This document shows positions 10,207 to 20,483 of a stretch of DNA of 64,000 nucleotides, in pieces. The number at the start of each line of letters is the position of its first letter. Position 1 is the stretch's first letter. Under the pieces are notes generated by a model, which had not been told where the DNA came from, searched no databases, and saw nothing but the letters and a program-made list of their open reading frames with translations. Location: the NCBI GenBank assembly GCA_029891345.1, contig CM056993.1:276412016-276476015 (forward strand), given 5' to 3'. The translations under genes and the position numbers were made by a program. The DNA is from Dryococelus australis (taxonomy: Eukaryota > Arthropoda > Insecta > Phasmatodea > Phasmatidae).

Positions 10207-10251
10207 CTTAAGCAGGACTTTCAAAAGTGATCAGTTTACCGTGAACAGCCT
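10207..10251 (-). mobile_element. MITE family A end fragment, copy 3
   Basis: TAAGCAGGACTTTCAAAAGT through CCGTGAACAGCCTA is one A terminus only, directly after the SINE tail. Confidence 0.7.
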
Positions 10252-10264
10252 ACATAGCTTGAAT

Positions 10265-10725
10265 ATCGTTGCAGTGTGTTAAATACGCGTTTTAATATTA
10301 AACCATTACACGTGTTCACATGATACCAATGTACGAAAAGAAAACACACTTCAGACGAGGTATGTATAATACTCTCAATACATCATACACATTATAAATA
10401 CCATTACACACCAACATAGCTAAAATGGCTTTTTCACATTGCTGTATCTCATAATATAATGGTCGGAAACATGCGAAACTATTACAGGGACCTGCATTGG
10501 ACTTTGCTGCAGACTTCCCACCAATAAAATTATAGAGTCTCCGCTTAAAGTCCAACAGGTACAGGCAGCACGACGAAAACACTGCACGCCAATTCCGCGC
10601 CTTGCGCGTAGGTGTGAAGGGGCACTAGGCGCGCATGTCAGTGTCGCCCTTATCGCTAGCTTGCTTCTGAGCCTCAAACGCGCTATAAAAGCTCCAAGTA
10701 GGCGGAGCCCTTAAAATCTCTTCAC
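10265..10725 (+). repeat. Dispersed repeat F, copy 1
   Basis: Matches 44285-44755 and, less closely, 60712-61618 and the complement of 45108-45575. Shared blocks are CGTTGCAGTGTGTT, CACTGCACGCCAATTC, CAGTGTCGCCCTTATCGCT and the right end AGTAGGCGGAGCCCTTAA. Length is about 460 bp. No coding frame and no class assignment. A family A copy begins about 15 bp downstream. Confidence 0.65.
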
Positions 10726-10739
10726 TTGCCGACTCAAAT

Positions 10740-11120
10740 GTATGATCTACTTACATGCACGTTGTGTATTCTTACGCCTTATGTGAAATTAACATTGCCC
10801 TGGGCCTCATCACTTGATTTGTGTGACGGTCAAGTGAAACTTCGAAGTTATTAGAAAAGTAAACATTTTATAAATCTGCTAATTTCTACACACTGGGGCG
10901 TTAAAAAGAACAGAAAGAGTAAGAAATGATTAATTATCACAAATGGTTACCTAACACTTTTTTATTCGACGTTAAGATATGGAACTACTTCCCCTCCACC
11001 GTTACCAACTTTACCGGGCGCATGTCACTCAGGGCGCCCGTTAAAATATATGCAGGTAGGGGCAGTGACTTTTTTCTTCTAAGGTTGACTTCAAAAGTGC
11101 TGACTTTCGCGAACAGCCTG
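10740..11120 (+). mobile_element. MITE family A, copy 4 (left end missing)
   Basis: Starts inside the element at GATCTACTTACATGCACGTT and runs to CGCGAACAGCCTG, followed by TA. Both the middle and right parts match the family. Confidence 0.75.
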
Positions 11121-11130
11121 TACTATAAAT

Positions 11131-11405
11131 GTGTGTGTAAGTGACGGCCGTGGCAAGTGTCAGAGAGGAGTTTGCCGGCGAAGCTCCGGGGCAAACCGGC
11201 AGTTCGTGATCAGCGCGAGTCCTCTCGGCCCACGTGCTGCTTATCTGATCGCCCACTATCGCACGTTATATCGCACACGGAAGAAAGTTCATTTTCCCTG
11301 GGGAGAGTTGAAATCTGGAGGGGAACGCCTTCGCCCCCTCCCGCCTCCATCCTCCATGAATACACGATGCTTTGTGGAAACTGGGTTGCAGCTGATGCAT
11401 CGTAA
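11131..11405. other. GC-rich stretch, no gene recognised
   Basis: Moderately CpG-rich sequence with two overlapping open frames of 82-93 codons that resemble no known family. Family D copy 1 starts at its right edge. Confidence 0.3.
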
Positions 11406-11684
11406 ACTCTAAAAAAATTTGTTTGAACTTTTACAAGCAAAATCCTGGGAAACCCAGTTGCCGCAAGAAAATCCTTTGTAAAACTACAAAGAGTTTTCTT
11501 GTAAAAATCTGCAAAACATTTCTTTATGTTACAAATGATAGCCTTGTATTACAACTGGCATCATTGAGTAGTGTAAATAAAATTACATTTTTTTAAAACA
11601 AATCTAATGAATTAGCGAGATAACTAAATAATAATAATTCAAAATATAATTGACAAAAAAAAAATAACATATATACCTCGCCGG

Positions 11685-11760
11685 CACTGGGATTAGAACT
11701 CAACACCCCTTGTATTACTAGCACGCACCATTATCCACGAAACCAACTTCACTTGCGACA
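11685..11760 (-). repeat. tRNA-like segment
   Basis: On the minus strand, A-box-like GTGGATAATGGTGCGTGC and B-box-like GAGTTCTAATCCC lie about 35 bp apart. This suggests a second tRNA-derived SINE or a tRNA relic. No clean cloverleaf could be drawn. Confidence 0.3.
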
Positions 11761-11861
11761 TTAACGATTATTTTTATTGTAAATATACGTACAAATACAT
11801 ACAAAATAATATTTAAGTTATACGGTTAAGAAGAATAGGTAAGTCTTTTTTTTTTTTGTTA

Positions 11862-11906
11862 AGAGATTTGGACGCCTCCTAACAACGTGGTATTAAGAGT
11901 CGATTT
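11862..11906 (-). mobile_element. SINE tail fragment, copy 5
   Basis: AAGAGATTTGGACGCCTCCT followed by AACAACGTGGTATTAAGAGTC is a decayed 3' end of the main SINE, inside family D copy 1. Confidence 0.55.
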
Positions 11907-12286
11907 AAGAGTTATGTTTGGCTAGGAATAACTAATAAATAATTAATAATACGGTCACGTTTTATTAAACTTGTTTCATTATCATTATTTGAGTTGTTTT
12001 AAGTGTCTTACGTAACTCAAACTTGCAATACAATTATTTTTGCGCCCATGGCTTATGCACAAACAGCTTTATACGGTTTCACGTTGTTGAGTGTCCGCCA
12101 TTTTGCTGAAGCTCGTGGATACGGCTCAGTATAGTACAAACATCTCCTAAGGTCTATTACAAACACGCACCTTGTAGTTTTACAAACGAGTAGTTTCACA
12201 AGAAAAATCTGTGTACAGTTACAAGCATTTGTAAAATTACACCTATTTCTCAGTAGAAGTTACATATTTTTTTTTTTAGAGTGTAG

Positions 12287-12371
12287 GACTCGCAAACTGG
12301 CTGTTGAAACGAGCACAGTGCTCCTGAGACTTCTGCTATACATTAACTGGTCCTGCAAAAACAACGCGAAG
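12287..12371 (+). CDS. Weak candidate exon next to a transposon end
   Basis: The AG at 12285-12286 is preceded by a long T run that is the end of family D copy 1. The following 85 nt stay open for 28 codons (motifs KLAVETSTVLLRLLLYINW, CKNNAK) and end at a good donor, GCGAAG|GTAAGG. A second acceptor-like TTAACTAATGCAG lies only about 40 bp downstream, too close for a normal intron. It may be a chance frame or an exon whose acceptor comes from the transposon. Confidence 0.2.
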
Positions 12372-12412
12372 GTAAGGTGGCGATCAATTGTAAACTTTCT
12401 TTAACTAATGCA

Positions 12413-13685
12413 GGTGACGCAAATGATTCTATACTGCATAAACTATTCAAACACAATTTGAATATTACTGAACTTGGGTTAAATCAGAATGCGTGTTTTC
12501 CTTTTAAAACGTGATTTTAAAAAAAAAAAAAAAAAAGAGATCTAGTCAAATATTAAAATATTTAATATCGACATCACCGACTCCACTGTACGATATGAGT
12601 GCTAAAGTTGGTATTTTTAACTCTTGTGAATATTGACGGGATAGTGACTATCTTTAATATCACAAAAATAAATTATTTTACTATCTTCAGAGATCATTAA
12701 TTATACAGTTTTCTCAGTTCGTTCTTCTAAGCAAGCATTTCTTTTAAGACTTTCATTGCCATAAATTCTTTTTTCTGATTTATACTAGCTACTAATGAAG
12801 TACTTTCCAAGTACAACTGCAGGGCAGCCAGCAATAATAGTATCCAAACATTATTTATTTAAAAAATATATATATATCAACATTATGTATTGCTTGCCAT
12901 AGTACTTTAAAACTGTGATACAAAATTTGAAACATGGATTACAGCCCGTAACTACAGACCCTGTATCATTTCTCGGTATAGTCTTGCAGTAGGTTCCCAA
13001 TTTCCTCGATATTCTGTTTCACTGGCTGCTCTCTTCGTCATTCCATTATCCTGTTCGACTAGATTCCCGGAAGACCTTTGCGAATCAAAATGCGCCACCA
13101 GGGAACGTCCATCTGTTAAAGCAGATGTCTGCTTTGCTTTTTAAGCGTTTCCTCATTTTTACTAAAGTTAGCAACATATACAACAAATTATACCTAATTA
13201 TACCTAAGTCCAACAGATTTTAAATGTATGCACCCGAATTTCAAAAACTTATATCATTACAGTAAATCCTACTTACTGGCTATGGTAATATAATTGTTTC
13301 AAAAATTTATGATGAAACATTTCAAGTTATTTTTGTAGTGACTTCATGATTAAATAACATTTGCAGCTCCTGAAATGTTATGTCTGTGTTATGTAACGTC
13401 TATATATACCTATGTACCTTGAAAATAGTAGATGTACTAGTGAATTTCTGAAATGAGTCCCCACTGAAGAATCTTCCATGAAGGCAATCATTATATAGCT
13501 TCTTAATATAACCCCCCACACATTTCTCAAATTATATTTCAAAAACGCCCATTCACATATTTATTACACTTCATAAATGACAAAATCACATTTATAATTA
13601 GGTCTGTGGTGTCGTAGGAAATAGCTGATATCCATTGGCACCGCAAACACAGTATAAGTGAATATTACCAAGCCAGTTTACTTAC
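12413..13685. other. Unassigned AT-rich DNA
   Basis: No gene or repeat recognised. Contains an A-run near 12518-12536. Confidence 0.3.
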
Positions 13686-13746
13686 CCACCATCCTAATGA
13701 GCACAGCATTCTGGTCAGTTCTGTCGACAGATATTGCTCCCCGCCT
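13686..13746 (-). CDS. Candidate 61-nt internal exon, unknown gene
   Basis: On the minus strand the acceptor is TTTCTTTCTGATTGCAG, with a clear pyrimidine tract, and the donor is GATGGTGG|GTAAGT, a full consensus. Two of the three frames are open across all 61 nt (RRGAISVDRTDQNAVLIRMV or GEQYLSTELTRMLCSLGWW), so the phase is undecided. The start of the first frame looks like the RRGAIS pseudosubstrate of PKA type I regulatory subunits, but the rest does not match that family as I know it. Splice signals are the strongest of any candidate exon here. The gene is not identified. Confidence 0.42.
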
Positions 13747-13750
13747 CTGC

Positions 13751-14767
13751 AATCAGAAAGAAATGACATGCCTCAATTTCACAAACACAAAACTCAAACA
13801 TTATAATAATTAATAAAAATCGGAGACTGTCGCGTGAAAATAATAGGAACGTACGTTGTAAGCTCATTCTTTTTATGACCTCATTACTATAATACGTTAA
13901 AGGCATTTGTACACTTAATGCAAGCTTACAAAATTGTTCAGAGTTTTAATAAAATTTTATTATATAGACAGCAACAATTACTGTTAAAAATTTAAGGGGC
14001 ATTATGACTTATAACATGCAAACCAGATATATACGGAACTAATAAACGCAGTAAGTTCGTTGTCCAACAGAATTTACAACACTGCCGATGTCTTAATTAG
14101 CCTACGTCAATACGTCGGATAAATACAGAAATTTGTATTACTGCCGCAATTTATGAAAGTTTTCATAAATCATTTAGCAGGAAAATAGGGAGGAATAGAG
14201 GGGGAAGGGGGATCGACAAATTCGCTGAGTACCAGTTTAATTTACAATTCCTTTTCTTTTTTTTTTATTGTGATTTTGACAAAATTTTTATTTCATTACT
14301 TTAAGAATAACCACGCTAAACCCAAGCATTTCAATAACTAACATTTTTCCTTTGAAAACTATAGAGCAGAATATGCTAAGTGAATATAGTTTGAGAACGC
14401 TACAAACTAATTAATATCTCACATCCACAGAATCTTCAGCGGGCCCTGTCCGGTGATCCGGGAAGGCTATACACCACGAGCAGGTTCACGCACACTCGTA
14501 CGCCCCAACTACAAACTAGGTTAATGTAGTCAGTCCTCCGGGGCCAGTAAGTTTATAATCGCTACCTCCAGGCGGGGGATATATCTGCAGGCCATCCAGT
14601 TAGCGTCCAGATGTCCGAGGGCTTACTAAGCACACAGCCGCCGGGCCGCAAGCTCCTTCGTGCGCAAACCGTGCTAGCGTCTAGATTATTCGCAAGTGAT
14701 TATGTACAAAGAAGTTCCAAAAGACATCCCTGCGCTCGGCTCTAAGGTGGAGGAGCTAAGTGTTTAC
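13751..14767. other. Unassigned; GC-richer block at 14440-14760
   Basis: Mostly AT-rich without features. 14440-14760 is GC-richer (GCGGGCCCTGTCCGGTGATC, CCGGGCCGCAAGCTCC) and unlike any repeat here. It could be an exon, an LTR piece or a promoter; nothing decides between them. Confidence 0.3.
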
Positions 14768-15084
14768 ATTCTATTCACGGTGAAATGAGCACTTTTGAAT
14801 GCCCTTCTTAGAATCTACTTGTACGTACGTTGTGTATTCTTCCGCCTTATGTAAGATTGATATTGTCGTGGGCCTCATCACTATTGATGCGTTGGTCACG
14901 TGAAACTGTGAAATTATCTGAAAAGAAAATATCTAACTAATCTGCTCATTTTTACACTCCAATGCATTAAAAAATAAACAAAAAGCGAAAGAAATAATCT
15001 AAGTTATCAGAAATGGATTACCTAACACATTCTATTCGACTTTAAGATACGGAACTACTTCCAATCCATCGTCACCAATTTTAC
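14768..15084 (+). mobile_element. MITE family A, copy 5 (right end lost at a B insertion)
   Basis: Runs from TCTATTCACGGTGAAATGAG through TTGATGCGTTGGTCACGTGA to CACCAATTTTAC, where a B element begins. The A right end is not seen beyond B. Confidence 0.75.
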
Positions 15085-15086
15085 TA

Positions 15087-15309
15087 TAGGCTGTTCATGG
15101 TAAGGTTTATTCAAGGCACTTGTCAATTTCATTATTCAGTTAATTTTTGTCTTTACACCGCTTGTTGGTATAAAAATTATCAAGTAACTAACAAATGCAA
15201 TGTATACATTTCAAACGTTAACAGCTGAGGCTACAATAAAATAAAATTATTTGCTATTATTTCTGTTGTAAGGGCCTTAAAAAGTGCTCACTTTACCATG
15301 AACAGCCTT
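15087..15309 (-). mobile_element. MITE family B, copy 1
   Basis: TAGGCTGTTCATGGTAAGGT on the left and CACTTTACCATGAACAGCCTT on the right, with TA on both sides (15085-15086 and 15310-15311). The interior matches the copy at 25428 in the same orientation (GTTAACAGCTGAGGCTACAA). Confidence 0.8.
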
Positions 15310-15477
15310 TAGTAAACATTCCTAATTTCGTGACAAGTAGGAGCCGACCGTCGTATATTCTGACTAAGCAAATGTTAACTTTCCTTGCAGTGATATTTCG
15401 TGCAGGGGCATATTTTCGTGCCCAAAAGCAAAGCGTATCGTACCCAATCATCACGAGATATGACATCTCTGAAGAAG

Positions 15478-15713
15478 GGGGCCGCGGTGGTGTAGTGGTT
15501 AGACTGCTAGCTTCCCACAAGAGGCAAACCGGGGACGCTCCCAGATTTTCGCGTGTGGGGAAAATGTATCAGACGATGCCGCTGGTCAACGGGTTTTCCC
15601 AGTGATCTATCTTGCATTCCGACGCTGCTGCATTCTCACCACGCCCCACCCTCATCTGCTTTCAAGACCACGATGTTAAGAGGCCCCCCAAATCTCTCCA
15701 CTCCATCACGCCC
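15478..15713 (+). mobile_element. tRNA-derived SINE, copy 6
   Basis: GGGGGCCGCGGTGGTGTAGTG with A box TAGTGGTTAGACT. The B-box region is changed to CAAACCGGGGACGCTCCCAG. The tail is CAAGACCACGATGTTAAGAG then CCCAAATCTCTCCACTCC. Confidence 0.85.
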
Positions 15714-16307
15714 TTCTCTGAAGTAAAAGCAAACAAAGCTGCTTAATGGAGGTGGCACAAAATTTGCCACGGCTTTTTCCTCATCAGCAGGAACACCCGT
15801 TTTCATAATCGATCTTAAGACACTACGGAAAAAAAAAAAAAAAAATCCCGCAATCAGATGTCTCATATTTGCCCATGGCTTACATAAGCTAACGACGCCG
15901 TAGAATCGCCTCAACGTCTGGAAGGCGTGACAGTGTTAAAGGCTGAAGTAAAGCAACCTCCTATGGAGCACTACACCTTACTGTACAATATGCAGGACTT
16001 ATAAAGTAGTAGTACAGACACCGTACCGTCAAGATTGTCAGAAAAGTGCTATTTATGCTGTATATGAAAGAATATATATATTTTACAGCATTATAAAATA
16101 TTTTACTAAAACATACTTTTTAAATGTAAAAAAATTATCTGTTAAAATTGTCTCTATTTTTAACCAAATTTAAGCATATTTCCATTCTGGATGCTTCAGA
16201 AAGCAGAATTTGCATGGAAATTGTCATCACGGGATACCATCATAATGTTTACTATGATTGTATATAAGAAAATTGTAATAATAATGCAAATGTGGCGTGC
16301 TGTTGGG
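15714..16307. other. Unassigned DNA
   Basis: Contains an A-run at 15828-15845. No gene or repeat recognised. Confidence 0.3.
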
Positions 16308-16599
16308 TAGTGCATTCGTGGTTACTTCAAACTCTGAAGCCCTTCTCAAGTTATTTTCACGCTATTCCTACCCTTCATGCAAATGGAGCTTAGAGACTAC
16401 AAGATTACCTCCAAAGGGACATCACACCATATTTGTACGCACACAGATTAATAATATTTTGCAAGAGAAATTTTTATTTCAAACTAGGCGTTGCCAACAC
16501 ACGTATTTATCTCAGTTTTTATTCATATTGATTATAAATTAATCAAGCAGAAGGGTGCATGAGGCACGTGAGAAGTTAAATTTGGAGCAAGTACATCCT

Positions 16600-17010
16600 T
16601 CAGTGCAATGAGGTAATATATGGAGCACAATACATACCTATTCTGTCTAACACATGCGTCGGAAACATTGGCCTGTGAAAAGAAGAGAGATGAATGAATG
16701 AATGAATGTAGGCATGAATGAATGAAGAGCAGGCAAGTGAAATGGAATTTCAGAGAAGCCGATTAGGGGTAACGAAAATTGACAGGATACGAAATGATAA
16801 GATTATAGATGTATTAAAAGAAGATACGTTACAGAATAAGAAATGATGAGGATGAGATGGCATGGCCATATGAAGAGAATGGAAAATGATAGGATACGGC
16901 GGAGGACATGTGAAATGTATATGCGGGGCAAAAGGCCCAGGGGAAGGCCTAGAAATAGGTTACTGAAGAAGTGGAGAAAGTTGAAAGGAATTAAAACTGG
17001 GGCAGGGTGA
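16600..17010 (+). pseudogene. Non-LTR retrotransposon 3' end (reverse transcriptase C-terminal relic)
   Basis: Three frames together give the typical C-terminal region of a LINE polyprotein. At 16629 a frame reads LTHASETLACEKK, comparable to the usual YGSETW motif. At 16738 RLGVTKIDRIRNDKI appears. At 16843-17010 MMRMRWHGHMKRM then GKRPRGRPRNRLLKKW ends at TGA. The last segment matches the LRWxGHVxRM and GKRxRGRPRxRW signature well known in arthropod LINEs. Frameshifts, a stop and a (TGAA)n expansion show it is dead. It is inserted in family C copy 3. Confidence 0.7.
16689..16728. repeat. (TGAA)n microsatellite within the LINE relic
   Basis: GATGAATGAATGAATGAATG is followed by a second short run of the same tetranucleotide. 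It interrupts the LINE reading frame. Confidence 0.9.
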
Positions 17011-17072
17011 GAATTGAGAGTTGGAATATACTTTCATGTAAGTATAAAACACTAATGATACACGACATATTT

Positions 17073-18055
17073 CACTGTAAAAATTTTGTACAATGTTACA
17101 CAAATGTATGAGGCAGCAAAATCTCCACAGAAATGAGCGTGTTTTACACCAACATATGTCAATGTTTTTCTTCTCTGCATCTAAGTAAATTCGTCATAAA
17201 AATTAGTAAAGTATCAAGTAAACTACTACTAATTTTTCATAGGATGGTATGAATTTACACTCGCTATGTAGCAGAAACTGGCAACATTCGTGTATTTTTT
17301 CTCCATGGGAAGAAAATTTATACATACACCGCAATTACGTATTTTTACTTACACAAAATAAAATCACACTTTCATTGTAATGTAAATACACAATTTCTGA
17401 ACATTTCTCACTATTTTACCAAGTTATATTATTGTCAGTATCAATTCTTTACATGTGCCTCATATTAATTCACGTGTTATCTATGTGTAGTTTTACAATA
17501 CAATTTCACGTTATTGTACTCCTTTCTGCAATTTGTTCGTACTAGTTAGACCTATATTCCCCACAGCTAGACCACATATTTTAAACAAATACTTGTAGTT
17601 ATCTTTGAAATCTTAGAAACATTCGTGTTAAATTACAAATGCTGTACAGGTTTTAGCAAATTACACATCAAAATGTAAAATTTCGGAAATTTTGTAACTA
17701 TACGCTTAAGAATAGTCCCGAATATAATGTAAGTTTACACATATATAGTCACTGTAAAATTACATAAGGTAACATGTACAACTACACTGACAGTGCGTAA
17801 TTTTACAACGATGACGTAGTAATAAAACAAGATTTTGATGCAAGGAGTGTGTATTTTTAGACATACTCCAAAGTGTGTAAATTAACAACATTATGTTTAT
17901 TAAATCATTCTTGTAGTTTCACCAGACTTGTAGCGCGGTCTGGATTCTTAAGAACATTTGTATAAAATTGCATATACTGTTTTACAAATTTCACATCTAA
18001 AATGTCAAATTACCACAAATGTGTATGTGTAAATTTACATATATTTTTTACAGTA
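17073..18055. mobile_element. AT-rich element family D, copy 2
   Basis: The left end CACTGTAAAAATTTTGTACA and the complement of the right end TACTGTAAAAAATATATGTA form short inverted repeats. The interior repeats TGTAAAATTACA-like motifs in both orientations (17641-17790 and 17960-18050). The flanks CGACATATTT and TTGGGAAACAACC are adjacent in family C, so the insertion is real, though the exact target duplication is unclear. No coding frame. Confidence 0.55.
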
Positions 18056-18133
18056 TTGGGAAACAACCAAACGCGTCACACACAGAGTGATTTCCGAAAA
18101 GTTTGATTCAAAAAGTGTGCAAGTATTGTGGAT

Positions 18134-18512
18134 ACACGATAGTTGTGATATTGTACAGTTTTACGCCACGTTATTTTTAGGTCGCAGTGACTGTTCTGCG
18201 CATCATTTTAATGATGTTTGAATTAGTTGCTATGTTGAACCAGTTACAAAGTCAAATGGCGTAGAGCAGTGCTTTTTAACTGTGAGTCTGACAGCTGCAG
18301 AAGTAATGTTCCTCAAGACTGGATAAAGAGCCAAATTTCGTCTTCTTATTCTAGATTTTGAGGATATTTAATGGTTTCGTAACATCACAGCCATAACTTG
18401 ATAAAAATATAAAATCATTTGAAAATAAACATTCATGTTCTTTTAAAAGCATTTTAACTTCAAATATGAACTCCGACAAATTAAAAAAAAATTATTTTAA
18501 CACAAATTTTGG
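18134..18512. other. Unassigned DNA, possible hAT end at 18270
   Basis: AGCAGTGCTTTTTAACTGTG near 18270 recalls hAT terminal repeats of the type CAGTGGTTCTTAAC. No partner end was found. Confidence 0.2.
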
Positions 18513-18778
18513 ATTGGAGTGTAGTGAAGTGGTGAGATTTGTATGGCTCTTAACATCGGCGTCTTGAGGGCCGATGACGGTTAAATGAGGTGAGTGTGGA
18601 GCAGCGTCGGAATGTGAGGGCATGGGAAACGTGAGATCCCCGAGGAAACCCGCAAACCAGCGGCACTGTCCGGTACGATTCCCACGTGCGAAAATCCGGG
18701 AGCGACCCCGCCAGGAATCGAAGTTGATTCGTCAAGGTGGGAGTCGAGTAGTCTAACCACTAAACCACCGCGGCCCCA
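18513..18778 (-). mobile_element. tRNA-derived SINE, copy 7
   Basis: A full-length copy. On the minus strand it begins TGGGGCCGCGGTGGTTTAGT with A box TAGTGGTTAGACTACTCGAC. The B box is decayed (AACTTCGATTCCTGGCGG). The body is CTCCCGGATTTTCGCACGTG and the tail TAAGAGCCATACAAATCTCA. Confidence 0.85.
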
Positions 18779-18780
18779 GA

Positions 18781-19631
18781 TGCATATGAAATAAGGGCGA
18801 GCTGCATAACAAATTTTCAAGAAATATTTCTCATGAATTTCCTACATCATAAACATTCAATTTGAGCTGTCTCGTAAAGTTACATTTTTTTCTTTCCTAA
18901 TTCTGAGATAAAGCTGCACAAAACAACACATATAGGTAGATGGTTTCTTTCGTTTATGAAAACATAATTATCTTCCGTCATAATAGGTTTTTCATAATAC
19001 TATTTTTAATAACAAATTAAAAGTACCATGCTAAAAAATTTCTAAGACTATTGAATACACTTAAAAAGCTTATGTAAGGCAGCGTCTAGCACATATAAAT
19101 AAATTTACGATGTTAACAAAAGATACTGTTTCGAGTATTCTTGTTTAAAATGTAGTCTCAATGTCAGCGTATTCGAAAAAACTTATATTTCCTAACCGAT
19201 CAAACGGAGAAATTTAACAATGAAGTTTTTCCTTGAAAGAGACGCGAATGCGAACGAACCGAACACAGAATAATATTATCCTCCTATTTAATAATTAACA
19301 TAGGAATGCGTTTGTGGGAATTGGTTTTGTTATCAAATGATTTTAATCATCCTACATGGGAGAGAGTTCAAGTTCATGCAAACCGACAAAACTGATACTC
19401 GGGGGGGGGGGGGGGGGGAGTACCGATGCATACCTATGTGAAATAGGAGGCCACGCGCGTAACATACGAGCACACACAACCGTAAACTGCAAACGTAAAT
19501 ATTTATCCTCGTTCTAAGAGCATGAATGGAAATAAAAAAAAAAAAACTGCACGCTCGCGTGCCAAGTAACGTGTTAGCTGAGTCACGTAACTGAAGGACG
19601 TTGGCGATTCCTTCTATGTGCAGACACTTAC
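18781..19631. other. Unassigned; G18 run
   Basis: No gene recognised. An uninterrupted run of 18 G lies at 19401-19418 and an A-run near 19535. If the exon at 19632 is real, the DNA to its left is the start of its first intron. Confidence 0.3.
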
Positions 19632-19773
19632 CCATGGGATCGATGGAATAGAAACGGTACCTACGGAACACAGATCCCTGCTCTGGACGATACTTTGCAA
19701 TGGGGATTACGTATTCGAATGAAAAATTACTTCGGACATGCGTCGCTATGGTGTTCCTCTGTGACGCCTTCAT
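19632..19773 (-). CDS. Candidate first coding exon, unknown gene
   Basis: On the minus strand an ATG at 19773-19771 opens a frame of 47 codons (MKASQRNTIATHVRSNFSFE, then VIPIAKYRPEQGSVFRRYRF). It reaches a consensus donor, CCCATGG|GTAAGT. The exon ends with one base of a split codon. An in-frame TAA lies eight codons upstream of the ATG, so this is the only start. No repeat copy found. The 61-nt exon at 13686 is also on this strand. Joining them directly would enter the only closed frame of that exon, so another exon must lie between or they are unrelated. Function unknown. Confidence 0.4.
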
Positions 19774-19797
19774 CGTGTCGCCAGACTTTTCTGCTTA

Positions 19798-20033
19798 TTA
19801 ACTGTTCACGGTAAAGTGAGCACTTTTGAAAGCCCTCTTATTCGGATTAATAGTCAATAAATGTATTTTACTTTAGACTTAGACGTTAAATTCCGAATGG
19901 TGTGGATTATCCACGTTGTGTTTATTACTTACATGGCAATATTTATTTAAAAAGGTGTTTAAATGATAATAAATAGCTGAAACGAAACAGTAACTAGGGC
20001 CTCAAAATTGTCCACTTTACCGTGAGCAGCCTA
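19798..20033 (+). mobile_element. MITE family B, copy 2
   Basis: ACTGTTCACGGTAAAGTGAG on the left and TTTACCGTGAGCAGCCTA on the right, TA on both sides. The interior has CAATAAATGTATTTTACTTT and TTATTACTTACATGGCAATA. Confidence 0.85.
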
Positions 20034-20244
20034 TACATATTTGTCTTCGCCTCTGTTCGTGTGTGTTGTCTAAATTGGCTCGTCTAGAATTGTTTGTGTT
20101 GTTTGTATTGTCTTTGTTGTTCGCTCGTCTGTCTCTCGTCTTCTCTTGTTTCGTTTAATTTAGTACGAATCTTGACTCAAATACTTGCCAGGTTATTTTT
20201 CTATACTTTAAATGTCTATTGACAAAAGATAGTGTTGGCTTGTA

Positions 20245-20481
20245 TAGGCTGTTCGCGGTTAAGTAAGCACTTTTGAAAGCCCCCTCATTTGCAATAATAG
20301 TCAATAAATATATTTTATTTTAGCCTTAGGCGATAACTTCTGAGTGTGGTGGAATATAAACACTGCATTTATTACTTACATGGCAATATTTATTTTAAAA
20401 TGTGGTTAAAGGATAAAATATAACTGAAAGTAAAAAATTAACTAGGGCTTCAAAAGTGCTCACTTTAACGTGAACAGCCTA
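20245..20481 (+). mobile_element. MITE family B, copy 3
   Basis: TAGGCTGTTCGCGGTTAAGT to TTAACGTGAACAGCCTA, with TA at 20243-20244 and 20482-20483. Same orientation as copy 2, with 211 bp of unrelated DNA between them. Confidence 0.9.
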
Positions 20482-20483
20482 TA

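Larger units (their letters stand above)
11406..12284. mobile_element. AT-rich element family D, copy 1
   Basis: The left end AACTCTAAAAAAATTTG mirrors the right end, whose complement reads ACACTCTAAAAAAAAAAA. The interior holds many short TTTACAA/TTGTAAA motifs in both orientations near the ends. GTAA/GTAG flank the element, a possible imperfect 4-bp duplication. It carries a tRNA-like segment and a SINE tail. CACTSTA ends recall the Chapaev group, a tentative idea from memory. Confidence 0.4.
16308..18133 (-). mobile_element. MITE family C, copy 3, split by two insertions
   Basis: C sequence occurs in three pieces: 16308-16550, 17033-17072 (AGTATAAAACACTAATGATA) and 18056-18133 (GGGAAACAACCAAACGCGTC to GATTCAAAAAGTGTGC). 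The gaps are filled by a LINE 3' fragment and a family D element. Joining the pieces gives the order seen in the copies at 26043 and 59012. Confidence 0.7.

Noticed and set aside
11131-11412. 93-codon open frame left of D copy 1
   Set aside because: It overlaps a second open frame in GC-rich DNA, shows no domain motif, and its end lies at the transposon border.
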